A DNA stretch of 64,000 bases from Schauerella aestuarii (GTDB lineage: Bacteria; Pseudomonadota; Gammaproteobacteria; Burkholderiales; Burkholderiaceae_B): the NCBI RefSeq assembly GCF_009866805.1, contig NZ_SIZW01000040.1, forward strand, positions 682,001 to 746,000. The letters run 5' to 3'. Below the pieces are notes generated by a model, which worked only from the letters and a program-made list of their open reading frames with translations, did no database searches and was not told the DNA's origin. This document shows positions 53,563-62,812 of this stretch, in pieces (the stretch's first letter is position 1; each line of letters opens with the position of its first letter). Both the position numbers and the translations under genes were made by a program.

Positions 53563-53838
53563 ATGCCCTCTACCCCCGCTGAAAAGAAACGCGTGTTGGC
53601 ACGGGTACGACGGGTGCGCGGCCAGCTCGACGCACTCGCTGTTGCACTGGAAAAAGGGGCGGAGTGCGGGCCCGTGTTGCAGCAGATCGCGGCAATTCGG
53701 GGCGCCGTCAATGGCTTGATGGCCGGCGTGCTGGAGAGCCATCTGCGCGAGGAGTTCACCACGCTGGCCAACACCACGCCCGAACAAACCGCATCGATCG
53801 ACGAGGTGGTATCGCTCGTGCGCACCTACCTGCGGTAG
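53563..53838 (+). CDS. frmR: Formaldehyde-sensing repressor FrmR (CsoR/RcnR family)
   Basis: A 91-residue helical protein with Pro2, Cys35 ('GAECGPV') and His60 ('LESHL') at exactly the positions used by E. coli FrmR, whose Pro2 amine and Cys35 thiol are crosslinked by formaldehyde. It binds the operators upstream of frmA and so represses its own operon. A zinc/cobalt sensor of the RcnR type is less likely because the RcnR N-terminal His residues are absent. Confidence 0.95.
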   Translation: MPSTPAEKKRVLARVRRVRGQLDALAVALEKGAECGPVLQQIAAIRGAVNGLMAGVLESHLREEFTTLANTTPEQTASIDEVVSLVRTYLR

Positions 53839-53860
53839 TGCACCGGCAGGTCCGTCAGGA

Positions 53861-54289
53861 TCAGGCGCGCAGCGCATCGAGCACCAACGAAAACGCAGGT
53901 GAAGGCTGGCGTCGGCTGGGGTAGTAGAGGTAGTAGCCCTCGAAAGGTACGCACCAGTCTTCGAGTATCCGAACGAGGCGGCCTTCATCGATATGGGGGG
54001 CGAATTCTTCTTCTGGAAGAAAGGCGATTCCCAGCCCCTCCAGCGCCGCCAACACGATGTGCGGCGTACTGTTGACGGTAACCTGCCCCTCTACCCGAAC
54101 ATTCACCTGCTTTCCTTTGCGTTCGAACTCCCACACGTACAACCCGCCGTGCGTGGGAAAGCGCAGGTTGATGCAACTGTGCTTCGTCAGGTCTTCCGGT
54201 CGCTTCGGCTTGGCACGATCGGCGAGGTAGCCTGGCGTGGCCACCGCGGCCATGCGTAGCCTGGCGCCGATCGGGACGGCCATCTCGGC
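53861..54289 (-). pseudogene. Truncated LysR-family regulator (N-terminal half deleted)
   Basis: Only the last about 140 residues of a LysR effector-binding domain remain: 'RMAAVATPGYLADRAKPKRPEDLTKHSCINL', 'GGLYVWEFERKGKQ', 'EDWCVPFEGYYLYYPSRRQPSPAF'. The helix-turn-helix and the first half of the sensor are missing. The homology stops near 54289, and immediately beyond it the opposite strand reads as the inside of an MFS gene. A regulator-transporter pair was probably fused by one deletion. The remaining frame is intact to 54361 but has no sensible start. Confidence 0.85.
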
Positions 54290-55274
54290 GCTGGCCGGCA
54301 CCATGGATCGCAAGAAGCTGCTGTTGGCGCTGACCGTGCTCATGGGCATCTCGGGCGCCATCGTGGCGATGGCCCCAAACTACATCGCCTATATGGTCGG
54401 CCGTGCGCTCATCGGTGTGGTGATCGGCGGTTTCTGGTCGATGTCCGCCGCGATGGCCATTCGGCTGGTACCCCCCGATCAGGTGCCCAAGGCCTTGGCG
54501 ATCTTCAACGGCGGCAACGCCTTGGCCACGGTGATCGCCGCGCCGCTGGGAAGCTATCTGGGGGCCATCGTGGGCTGGCGGGGGGCTTTCTTCGCGCTCG
54601 TGCCCGTGGCGCTGGTTGCACTGGCCTGGCAGTGGATCGCGTTGCCAGCGATGAAAACGAACACACGCGCAGCAGGCGCGGGCAATGTATTCAGCGTATT
54701 CAAGCGCCGCGCGGTGGCTTATGGCATGGCCGGGTGCGGCGCCTTCTTCATGGGTCAATTCGCGCTGTTCACCTATCTCCGCCCATTTCTGGAAACCGTG
54801 ACGCACGTCAGCGTTTCCACGCTGTCGTTGCTGCTGCTGGTGATCGGTGTGGCGGGGTTTGTCGGCACCGTGGCCATCGGATCGATGCTGAAGCGGAGCC
54901 TTTATGGGCCGCTCATCGGCATTCCGGTCGTCATGTCGTTGATTGCTCTGGCGTTGATTCCGCTCGGCGGCGAGGTGCTTCCCGTGGCCGTGCTGCTGGG
55001 GCTGTGGGGATTGATGGCAACGGCAACGCCCGTGGGCTGGTGGACCTGGATCGCTCAGGCCATGCCGCACGATGCCGAGGCTGGCGGAGGCATGATGGTG
55101 GCCGTGGTTCAACTCGCCATCGCTCTGGGTTCCACCGTGGGCGGTGTGCTGTTCGACACCAGCGGCTACCAAAGCACGTTCATCGCGAGTGCGGCGGTAC
55201 TGTTGGCCGGTGCCTTCCTGACCTTCCGGGCGTCGCGCGCGCACACGAATGCCTTGCCGGAAGGCTTGCGTTAA
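54285..55274 (+). pseudogene. Truncated MFS transporter (first two transmembrane segments deleted)
   Basis: The frame from about 54285 matches MFS exporters from the TM2-TM3 loop onward ('MDRKKLLLALTVLMGISGAIVA', 'RALIGVVIGGFWSMSAAMAIRLVP') to a normal C-terminus. The intact relative at 32732-33970 has about 80 residues before the same Asp-Arg-Arg point. Roughly 75 N-terminal residues are therefore absent. The upstream in-frame sequence is the antisense of lysR. An ATG at 54303 could yield a shortened protein, but it lacks TM1-2 and is unlikely to be a working transporter. Confidence 0.83.
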
Positions 55275-55283
55275 GCTAACGGC

Positions 55284-55766
55284 ATGACCCCTCAAGCGCT
55301 CGTGCATCATCTCGCTTTGCAACCCCATCCTGAAGGCGGGTTCTATCGTGAAACCTACCGATCGCCGGAAACGGTCACTTGCGCCGACGGCGTGAGCCGT
55401 TCGGCCAGCACGGCCATTTATTATTTGCTGTGCGACGGTGCGTGGTCCACTTGGCATCGAATTCGATCGGACGAAACCTGGCATTTCCATGCGGGCACAG
55501 CACTGGAGGTGCATGAACTCCTGCCCGATGGTGAGCTGCGTACGCATCGCCTTGGCGCGGACCCGCATCAAACGGTGTTCCAGGCAACGGTGCAGGCAGG
55601 TCACTGGTTTGCTGCCGAAGTGGCGGATCCCGCGTCATTCGCCTTGGTGGGATGCACCGTGGCGCCCGGGTTCGAGTTCAGCGAGTTTGAACTGGCGGAT
55701 ACCGATCTGCTGCTGCAAGATTTTCCCGCGCATGAGGCCCTGATCAAACGCCTGGCCAGAGTCTGA
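55284..55766 (+). CDS. Cupin-fold protein, DUF985 (Cupin_5) family
   Basis: A 160-residue single-domain cupin: 'HPEGGFYRETYRSPETV', 'STAIYYLLCDGAWSTWHRIRSDETWHFHAGTALEVHEL', 'QATVQAGHWFAAE' and 'CTVAPGFEFSEFELAD'. This is full length for DUF985, whose members may bind sugars or act as epimerase-like proteins, with no established role. It begins 10 bases after the MFS remnant stop. Confidence 0.88.
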   Translation: MTPQALVHHLALQPHPEGGFYRETYRSPETVTCADGVSRSASTAIYYLLCDGAWSTWHRIRSDETWHFHAGTALEVHELLPDGELRTHRLGADPHQTVFQATVQAGHWFAAEVADPASFALVGCTVAPGFEFSEFELADTDLLLQDFPAHEALIKRLARV

Positions 55767-55886
55767 TGGGCGATCCTTCTACACCCCACATGGGGTAAGC
55801 CGATAAGTTTGCCAATGCGAGTAAGGTAAGAAACGTGGGCGTTGCTTGCCTGTTCTTTTGCCCGTGCCTTCAGTTGGAGCCCGTTC

Positions 55887-56144
55887 ATGATGACGATCGT
55901 TCATTCCACCCTCAAAGCCGTCGCCGTTCTGGTCGCGTGTACGTCGATCGCCGCCTGCGCGGATCGTCCGTCGCGGCAGGAAGCCGAACTGGATTACCGA
56001 AGCGACTCATCTGCAACGGCGCAGGGCGCGCGCAGCACTGGTGATCCTTCGGACCAACGGTTGACCATACAGTCCGGGTCGGGTGCAAAGTTGAATCTCC
56101 CGTGGTTTATTCGGGATACGCAGGATTTGATCAACAGCAATTGA
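55887..56144 (+). CDS. Small putative lipoprotein, unknown function
   Basis: An 85-residue protein. MMTIVHSTLKAVAVLVACTS leads to a lipobox-like 'SIAACADRP', so it should be lipid-anchored. The rest is Ser/Thr/Gln/Asp-rich with no recognised domain and ends 'RDTQDLINSN'. TGGAGC lies about 7 bases upstream of ATG 55887. It ends 15 bases before the opposite regulator gene. Confidence 0.6.
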   Translation: MMTIVHSTLKAVAVLVACTSIAACADRPSRQEAELDYRSDSSATAQGARSTGDPSDQRLTIQSGSGAKLNLPWFIRDTQDLINSN

Positions 56145-56159
56145 CCACGTGCGAAAAGA

Positions 56160-58184
56160 TCAATTTTCGTCTTCTGGCGTCGCAGTTACGCCCAGCCGCC
56201 ACAGACGCAAGGCGATGTGAACCTCCAATGCCCGATGCGTTTCATTCCAGTCTATCCCGATCAGTGTGCTCACAGTGTTCAGCCGCTGGCGCATCGTGTT
56301 TACATGGATGCCCAACTGCATGGCGGTGACTGAAGCGTTCTGCCGGTTGTCGAAAAACGCGAGCAAGGTGAGTGCCAGTGCCGTGCCACGCTTTCGGTCG
56401 TGATCGACGACGGCGCCGATCGTCGTCGCCAGGAACTGGGTCAGGCTCGCACCATTCTCCGACTCGAACAAAACGGAATACACCGCCATCTCGCTTTGCG
56501 CAACAATGCGGCCGCGCATGCCCAATCGACCCACGACCAGAAGCGCTCGTCGCAGTGCGGCGTAACGTGCCGGAAGCGCTGTGGCGCTGTCGACCGGGCG
56601 AGAGCGTACGCCGCAGAAATCCGTCGCAGCGTTGCGGCGCAGGTGTGTTTCCAACGCGGCGCTGAGCCCCTGGACATGCGTGGCGTTGCAAACGAAAGTC
56701 AGCACACCATCCACCTCGTCCAGCACCATCCCCGGCACCGATAGTTCCGCTCGCAGCCGGCCTGCGAAAAAGCGCGGTTCGACGTGCGGAACGTCGACCA
56801 GCATGAGCACCATTGGACGTGTGATATCGAGGCCGAAGCGCTCGGCCCGGTCACGTGCCAAAGTCGGCTCACCCAGCCGCGGCGAGACGAGCGTCTGCAG
56901 CAGGTCCGACATCGCACGGCTTCTGCTGGCTTCCATTCGCTCCTGGGAAAGCAGCACGATGCCGATGATGCTGCTGCTGCGTTCGAATGTGCGCACGAAG
57001 CTATCCCGCATGTCTTCTTTTCGAAACAGCAGGACTGCGCCGAGTGCGCCATCGCCGCCGATGACGGCGATGGCGCGACACAATTCCCCGCCGGCTTCGT
57101 AGGCAATCGTCGATCTGCCCGCGCGGCGGCTTTCGCTCAGGGCTCGCGTCAAGGCAGCACTATGCGATCCATAAGGTTGGTATTGACCCGCCGCATGACC
57201 CTCGTATTCAGGCGCATCCGCGCGAGCGATGATCTGATGCGTTTCGTCCAGCACGAGCAGGCTGCCTTGCAGCAGCTGCGCGATGGATTGGCATAGTTCG
57301 CTCAATGAGGCGCCGCGCGCCAGTAGCGAGGTCAGACGTTCGTGGGCTTCAGCCGCAGCTTGGACGTCGCGCGTATGACGTTCGAGTTCAGCGCGGGCCT
57401 CGTCAGCGCGATCGACGGCAGATTGGGCATAGGAAAAGGCCTTTGCGTTGTTGATGGCGACGGCGGCATGTGTGGCCAGCGTGCACAGGATTGAAACGTT
57501 CAGCGCGGTGTGCGTGCGATGGTAGCGATCGGCAACGAAGAGCAAGCCGATCACGTCGTTGTTCCAGATCAGCGGGGCGCCGACCAGGGCTGCGATGCCC
57601 TCGTCGCGGAAAATGTCGTCCAGATTGGCATCGTGCGCGAACCGATTGTCGTGCAGATAGTCCGGCGTGGAGAAGGGCATTCGCGTCGTCATCACGATGC
57701 CGGCCACACCGAGGTTGCGCTTTGCCGTCATTTTTCCTGTTCGCGTGGCAATGGCGCCGTCGGCCACGACGACCTTGAACTCTCCGAGGTCGGCATCGAA
57801 GATCGTGAGCCAGCATAGATTCGCGCGCAACAGGTCGCGCGCACGGGTGACGATGGCTTGCAGCAGCTCGGGCAAATCCAGCCGCGCCGAGAGATCCTGT
57901 GCGGATTCGATCACCGCCAGCATGCCGCGTTCACGTTGCTCATGCTGATCGAGTTGGTTGCGCAGCCCCATTGCCATGCGCGCGAGTTCGATCAACCCCG
58001 GCTTGCGCGTCATCCGGTCGGGAAGTGCCTGGAGGTCGGCAAGGCAATTGGAGAAGGCGGCGCTCGGGGCATTGCTGCTGAGCAACGCCAGCAGATCGGC
58101 GGCAACCGACTCCGGCTGCGGCGGCTGGCCAACGCGGGAGTCGGCCTCGGTGTGGCGGGGATCGGCCGGAGCGGACGGCGTCAT
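56160..58184 (-). CDS. GAF-domain PucR/CdaR-type transcriptional regulator
   Basis: A 674-residue cytoplasmic regulator. A GAF domain (about 100-245) has 'LDLPELLQAIVTRARDLLRAN' and 'GAPLIWNNDVIGLLFVADRY', and a coiled-coil segment lies around 255-300. A middle region resembles PucR-linked GGDEF-like or sugar-diacid modules. The C-terminus is an HTH_30 (PucR) domain: 'TLLAFFDNRQNASVTAMQLGIHVNTMRQRLNTV' at about 610-645. It is divergent from the SDR-Liv transporter operon and probably activates it. ATG 58184 has only a weak SD (AAGG). Confidence 0.88.
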   Translation of the reverse strand: MTPSAPADPRHTEADSRVGQPPQPESVAADLLALLSSNAPSAAFSNCLADLQALPDRMTRKPGLIELARMAMGLRNQLDQHEQRERGMLAVIESAQDLSARLDLPELLQAIVTRARDLLRANLCWLTIFDADLGEFKVVVADGAIATRTGKMTAKRNLGVAGIVMTTRMPFSTPDYLHDNRFAHDANLDDIFRDEGIAALVGAPLIWNNDVIGLLFVADRYHRTHTALNVSILCTLATHAAVAINNAKAFSYAQSAVDRADEARAELERHTRDVQAAAEAHERLTSLLARGASLSELCQSIAQLLQGSLLVLDETHQIIARADAPEYEGHAAGQYQPYGSHSAALTRALSESRRAGRSTIAYEAGGELCRAIAVIGGDGALGAVLLFRKEDMRDSFVRTFERSSSIIGIVLLSQERMEASRSRAMSDLLQTLVSPRLGEPTLARDRAERFGLDITRPMVLMLVDVPHVEPRFFAGRLRAELSVPGMVLDEVDGVLTFVCNATHVQGLSAALETHLRRNAATDFCGVRSRPVDSATALPARYAALRRALLVVGRLGMRGRIVAQSEMAVYSVLFESENGASLTQFLATTIGAVVDHDRKRGTALALTLLAFFDNRQNASVTAMQLGIHVNTMRQRLNTVSTLIGIDWNETHRALEVHIALRLWRLGVTATPEDEN

Positions 58185-58347
58185 CGATGAGGGCCTTGAA
58201 ACGAGCACAGCACGGGATGAAGGAGACCTGTAAGCAGGGTGAGTGTGCAAATCCCATATTAAATCGAAATGATCGGTGTGCGATGTGCACGTAGGTTCGC
58301 CTGTGACGTTGCCCGAGACTATCGCTACAGGATCACGGAGGCGGTGG

Positions 58348-59145
58348 GTGAATATGCGAGTTTTGGATTTGTTGCGCCCCGTGCGGGGGCTCCGGGTGCT
58401 GGTCAGCGCAGGGGCGTCCGGTATCGGTGCGACCGTCGCCGCGGCGTTTTGTGAAGCCGGTGCGCGCGTGCACGTCTGCGACATCGACCGGACAGGTCTG
58501 GCGCGGTTATCAGCCGAATTTCCAGAAATTACGACGAGCGTGGCAGATGCCTCGGTCGCGCGTGACGTCGATACGGTGTTCGACGATGTGAAGAGCACAT
58601 TGGGCGGTTTGGATGTGCTGGTCAACAACGTCGGCATCGCGGGGCCCACCGGACCAGTGGAAGACATTGGCCGGGTCGATTGGGAGCGCACCGTCGCGGT
58701 CAATCTGAACAGTCATTTCTATTTCGCCACGCGTGCGGTGCCGCTGCTGAAAGCGTCAAGCCAGGAGCCTTGCCTCATTGCCATCAGTTCGGTCGCCGGC
58801 AGGCTGGGTTATCCGCTGCGCACGCCGTACGCGTCAACCAAGTGGGCAATCGTCGGCATGATGAAGTCCCTGGCCATCGAGTTGGGCCCGCAAGGCGTGC
58901 GGGTCAATGCGATTCTGCCAGGCACGGTCGAGGGCGAGCGGATGAACCGCGTCATCGGTGCGCGCGCGGCGGCGGCGGGTGTGTCGGAGACGACCATGCG
59001 CGAGGAGTACTTGGGCAAGATTTCGCTGCGGCGAATGGTTACCACCGAAGACATCGCTGCCATGGCATTGTTTTTGTGCTCGCCGGCGGCGCGCAACATC
59101 ACAGGCCAGGCCATCAGCGTGGATGGAAATATGGAATACCTCTGA
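58348..59145 (+). CDS. Short-chain dehydrogenase/reductase
   Basis: A 265-residue SDR. The cofactor motif is 'VLVSAGASGIGATVAAAFCEAG' (S-A in place of the usual T-G), followed by 'VLVNNVGIAGPTG', Ser in 'ISSVAGRLG', Y-x3-K in 'YASTKWAIVG' and a C-terminal 'SVDGNMEYL'. GTG 58348 has GGAGG at a 6-base spacing; ATG 58354 is the alternative. It is the first gene of the operon with the Liv-type importer, so it likely acts on the imported compound. Confidence 0.88.
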   Translation: MNMRVLDLLRPVRGLRVLVSAGASGIGATVAAAFCEAGARVHVCDIDRTGLARLSAEFPEITTSVADASVARDVDTVFDDVKSTLGGLDVLVNNVGIAGPTGPVEDIGRVDWERTVAVNLNSHFYFATRAVPLLKASSQEPCLIAISSVAGRLGYPLRTPYASTKWAIVGMMKSLAIELGPQGVRVNAILPGTVEGERMNRVIGARAAAAGVSETTMREEYLGKISLRRMVTTEDIAAMALFLCSPAARNITGQAISVDGNMEYL

Positions 59146-59240
59146 GGCAATCGCCGATTGCCCCGGACAGTATCGGGGAGACTCACGTTCCCCCGGCTGG
59201 ACGATCTCAATATCTCACTAGAAGAAGACGAGGAGACAAC

Positions 59241-60494
59241 ATGAAAAAGAATCGACTGACGTTTGCCATCACGGCGACCGCTGCCGCTACCGCTACCTTG
59301 GCTGCGGGTGTTGCCATTGCGGCCCCGGTCAAGATCGGTTTGGTGGAAACGCTTTCCGGCCCGCAAGCATCGACCGGGCAGGCCTACCGCGCAGCAGTGC
59401 GTTACACCATCGACCAGATCAATGCCGCGGGCGGTTGGAACGGCGAGCCCGTGCAACTCCTCGAATACGACAATCAGGGCGGTCCGTCTGGCGCTGCGGA
59501 CAAATTGAAGGCCGCAGCCGCCGATGGCGTGAGTATTGTCGTGCAGGGTGCCTCATCGGCCATCGGTGGGCAGATTACGGAAGACGTGCGCAAGTACAAC
59601 ATCCGCAATCCGGGCAAGGAAATGGTCTACATCAACATGGGCGCCGAAGCGCTGGAGCTGACTGGCGACAAGTGCAGTTTTTATCATTTCCGGTTCGCCG
59701 GCAATGCGCAGATCCGCACCAAGGCGCTGGTTGAAGGGATGAAGAAAGCCAATGCCCTGGGGACCAAGGTATATGCCATCAACCAGAACTATTCCTGGGG
59801 GCAGGACATGGAACAGGCGACGGTGGATTTCCAGAAGGAGGGCGGCTACACGGTCGTTGAGAAGACGCTTCACGACGTGAACAAGGTTCAGGATTTCGCG
59901 CCGTATGTGGCCAAGATTGCGGCCTCAGGTGCCGACACGGTCATCACAGGCAATTGGTCCAACGACCTGCTGCTGCTCATGAAAGCGTCCAGGTCGGCGG
60001 GCTTGAAGGTTCGCTATGGCACGGTCTATCTGGACCAACCCGGCAACATCGCAAACGCCGGCGATCTGGCGCTGGGCAACTTCGTGGCTCACACTTTCAA
60101 CGCCGAGGCGAATGGCGCCGAGGGGATGCAGTTCGTCGATGACTACAAGGCCAAGACTGGCCGCGTACCGGTTTTCGTCGAACCCCAAACGGTGTTCGGC
60201 ATGAAGATGGTGATGGCGGCGCTCAAACGCACGCCGGCAAACAACGGCGCACTGAATGTGAACGAATTCGTGAAGGTGCTGGAAACCACACGTATTCCAA
60301 CGCCCATGGGCGAGATGAGCATGCGCGAGGCCGATCATCAAGCGCAACTTCCGATCGTGGTGTCGACCGTGTCGCGTGACGCAACGATCAAGGTGGATGG
60401 CACCGATATGGGCTTCAAGCCGACGCTTCTGCTGACGGCGGAAGAGGCGTCCACGCCGGTGCAAGCCACTTGCAAGATGAAGCGGCCGAGCTGA
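59241..60494 (+). CDS. Branched-chain amino acid-type ABC transporter periplasmic binding protein
   Basis: A 417-residue receptor with a Sec signal peptide (residues 1-28, AGVAIAA). The type I periplasmic-binding fold begins 'VKIGLVETLSGPQASTGQAY'. The 'YAINQNYSWGQDMEQATVDF' and 'VITGNWSNDLLLLMKASR' segments are typical of the LivJ/Peripla_BP_6 group. Such proteins often bind aromatic acids, amides or urea rather than leucine, so the ligand is open. The start has GAGGAGA about 5-7 bases upstream. The permease gene follows 85 bases downstream. Confidence 0.93.
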   Translation: MKKNRLTFAITATAAATATLAAGVAIAAPVKIGLVETLSGPQASTGQAYRAAVRYTIDQINAAGGWNGEPVQLLEYDNQGGPSGAADKLKAAAADGVSIVVQGASSAIGGQITEDVRKYNIRNPGKEMVYINMGAEALELTGDKCSFYHFRFAGNAQIRTKALVEGMKKANALGTKVYAINQNYSWGQDMEQATVDFQKEGGYTVVEKTLHDVNKVQDFAPYVAKIAASGADTVITGNWSNDLLLLMKASRSAGLKVRYGTVYLDQPGNIANAGDLALGNFVAHTFNAEANGAEGMQFVDDYKAKTGRVPVFVEPQTVFGMKMVMAALKRTPANNGALNVNEFVKVLETTRIPTPMGEMSMREADHQAQLPIVVSTVSRDATIKVDGTDMGFKPTLLLTAEEASTPVQATCKMKRPS

Positions 60495-60579
60495 CGGCAC
60501 CGCCATCTCCGATGCCATGCGAATTCGGGAATTGCCGACGGCAATTTCCCCCAACTGCGACGACTGCTGCCCGGACGCT

Positions 60580-61521
60580 ATGGAACAATTCATTTTCTCT
60601 TTACTGAACGGCGTCATCTATGGATTGCTGCTGTTCATGGTCTCCGCCGGTCTTACCCTGATCTTCGGCATGATGGGCGTGCTGAACTTCGCTCATGCGT
60701 CGTTCTACATGCTCGGCGCTTACTTCGCCTATACCCTCCAGGGCGAACTCGGGTTCTGGCCCGCGGTGATGCTTTCGCCTGTGCTGGTGGGATTGGTGGG
60801 CGTGGTGGTCGAGCGCTACTTTCTTCGGCGGGTACACCGTCATGGCCATGCTCATGAGCTGCTGCTCACGTTCGGGCTGTCGTTCATCATCGCCGAGTCG
60901 ATCAAGCTGTTTTATGGCAACTATCCGGTCGACTATCGCGTGCCGTCATCGCTGGACTTTTCCGCGTTCAGCATCGGCGGCACGCAATACGCCGCCTATC
61001 GGCTCATCATGGGCGGGATCGCGATCGCGATGTTCATCGCGATTTATCTGGTGCTCACCCGCACCCGCGTCGGCATCGTGGTGCGGTCGGCCATCCATCG
61101 GCCCAGCATGGCGGAAGCCCTGGGGCATAACGTGCCGCTGGTTTTCATGGGTGTCTTCGGCGCGGGTGCGGCGTTGGCCGGTCTGGCCGGTGCGATTGCC
61201 GGGGCGTTCTACACCACCAATCCGAACATGGCGTTGGAACTGGGCGTGATGGTTTTCGTCGTGGTTGTCGTCGGAGGACTTGGCTCGCTGTCGGGCGCGA
61301 TGCTGGCATCGCTGCTGATCGGTGTCATCACCTCGCTTGCGGTGAGCGTGGATCGCAGCCTGGCCGATCTATTGGCGCTGTTCGGTGCCGGGGAGTGGGC
61401 GCGTGAGGTGGGCGGCATGATGACCCTCAAGATCAGCAGCTTGTCGGCCACGCTGCCGTTTGCGCTGATGTTGCTGGTGCTGCTGGTGCGGCCCAGCGGG
61501 TTGATGGGCGAGAAGGAGTGA
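60580..61521 (+). CDS. livH: ABC transporter permease, LivH family
   Basis: A 313-residue permease with about eight membrane spans. It starts MEQFIFSLLNGVIYGLLLFM and has 'GLTLIFGMMGVLNFAHASFYMLGAY' and the coupling-loop motif 'GIVVRSAIHRPSMAEALG'. The upstream in-frame stretch from 60517 is not homologous. It pairs with the LivM-type permease starting 4 bases after its stop. Confidence 0.93.
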   Translation: MEQFIFSLLNGVIYGLLLFMVSAGLTLIFGMMGVLNFAHASFYMLGAYFAYTLQGELGFWPAVMLSPVLVGLVGVVVERYFLRRVHRHGHAHELLLTFGLSFIIAESIKLFYGNYPVDYRVPSSLDFSAFSIGGTQYAAYRLIMGGIAIAMFIAIYLVLTRTRVGIVVRSAIHRPSMAEALGHNVPLVFMGVFGAGAALAGLAGAIAGAFYTTNPNMALELGVMVFVVVVVGGLGSLSGAMLASLLIGVITSLAVSVDRSLADLLALFGAGEWAREVGGMMTLKISSLSATLPFALMLLVLLVRPSGLMGEKE

Positions 61522-61525
61522 TGCG

Positions 61526-62812
61526 ATGAGAATGTCCTTGATCGCTTGTCTTGCCGGTGTATGCCTGCTCGCGGCGCTGCCCTATGTGCTCTCGCAAGGG
61601 CTGTTGAATGCTGCAGTGCAGATGTTGATTGCCGCGCTTTTTGCCTCGGCCTACAACGTGTTGTGCGGCCAGGCCGGCATGCTGTCTTTCGGCCATGCGG
61701 CTTATTTCGGTGTGGGCGCTTTCGCCACCGTACACGCCATGAATGCGCTGGGCGGGCAAGGGCTCGTTCCCACGCCGCTCATGCCATTGGCGGGTGCAGC
61801 GGGCGGACTGGTGTTCGGCAGCATCGCAGGATGGTTCGCGACCAAACGCAGCGGGACCTACTTCGCGATGATTACGCTGGCGATTGCGGAGCTGGTGCAT
61901 TCGCTGGCTCCCCATCTGAAGGGCATCTTCGGGGGAGAGGCAGGGCTGTCCACCATGCGTATGCCTGCGTGGGGATTCGACTTCGGCTCGACGACGCAGG
62001 TGTATTACCTCACGCTGGCGTGGGTGCTGCTGGCCATGGTCCTGCTCTATCTGTACACCCGCACGCCGTTGGGAAGGCTCGCGGTGGGATTGCGCGAGAA
62101 CAGCCATCGTCTGCGTTTTCTTGGCTACAACGTGCACGGTCTGAGTACCGCCGTCTTCGCCATATCGGCGATGTTCTCCGGCATGGCGGGCGGATTGCAG
62201 GTCATTTCGAATGAATCCGCCAACTACGTTTTGTTCGACCCGGCATTGTCGGCAGCCGCCGTCCTCAACACGTATATCGGCGGCGTGCAGGTGTTTTTGG
62301 GGCCGGCGCTGGGCGCAGTGCTCATGACCTTCTTCGGCTATGCCGTTTCCGATCTCACGCGCTCGTGGCTCCTGTACCAAGGCGTCATTTTCGTCCTGGT
62401 GATGATGTTCATGCCCACGGGACTGAGTGGTCTGGCCGGTCTGGTCGGCCGACTGCGCGAACGGCATGGCATGGGCCGGCTCGTTGCCGTGCTGATGCTG
62501 GCCGTCTTTGGCGCCGCGTTGCTTTCCGGGGGCCTCGTGGTGTTGATCGAACTCTTGCAGCGGCTCTTTTCGCAAGACTATCGATCGTTACTGCAACTGA
62601 ATACGGGCAAGGCGTGGCCGGATGTCGTGTTGTTCGGCCGGGCTTGGGCGCCGGGTGCCATTCTCACGTGGAGCGTGCCGGCGCTGCTGCTGGTTGCAGG
62701 GGCAACGGCGTTCTGGAGTGCACGCCGGCGGTTGGCGCAACTCGACGTTGACGCGTCCTTGCCACAGGGATCATCTTTGAATGACAACGCAGTCGAGGAG
62801 AACCCGGTATGA
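61526..62812 (+). CDS. livM: ABC transporter permease, LivM family, with extra C-terminal membrane segments
   Basis: A 428-residue permease. The core (about 1-320) is standard LivM: 'FASAYNVLCGQAGMLSFGHAAYFGVGAF', 'GRLAVGLRENSHRLRFLGYNV', 'GGVQVFLGPALGAVLM', 'MFMPTGLSGLAGLVGR'. After this point, LivM proteins usually end. Here about 105 more residues add two hydrophobic helices ('LVAVLMLAVFGAALLSGGLVVLI' and 'TWSVPALLLVAGATAFW') and a polar tail. It overlaps the ATPase gene by 4 bases (ATGA). Confidence 0.92.
   Translation: MRMSLIACLAGVCLLAALPYVLSQGLLNAAVQMLIAALFASAYNVLCGQAGMLSFGHAAYFGVGAFATVHAMNALGGQGLVPTPLMPLAGAAGGLVFGSIAGWFATKRSGTYFAMITLAIAELVHSLAPHLKGIFGGEAGLSTMRMPAWGFDFGSTTQVYYLTLAWVLLAMVLLYLYTRTPLGRLAVGLRENSHRLRFLGYNVHGLSTAVFAISAMFSGMAGGLQVISNESANYVLFDPALSAAAVLNTYIGGVQVFLGPALGAVLMTFFGYAVSDLTRSWLLYQGVIFVLVMMFMPTGLSGLAGLVGRLRERHGMGRLVAVLMLAVFGAALLSGGLVVLIELLQRLFSQDYRSLLQLNTGKAWPDVVLFGRAWAPGAILTWSVPALLLVAGATAFWSARRRLAQLDVDASLPQGSSLNDNAVEENPV

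Noticed and set aside
53985..55604. 539-codon minus-strand frame across the MFS remnant
   Set aside because: Shadow frame; the plus strand carries clear MFS sequence and the cupin gene.
55783..55796. Palindrome ACCCCA-CA-TGGGGT as a terminator or operator
   Set aside because: A two-base loop cannot form a good hairpin, and there is no nearby gene start to regulate.
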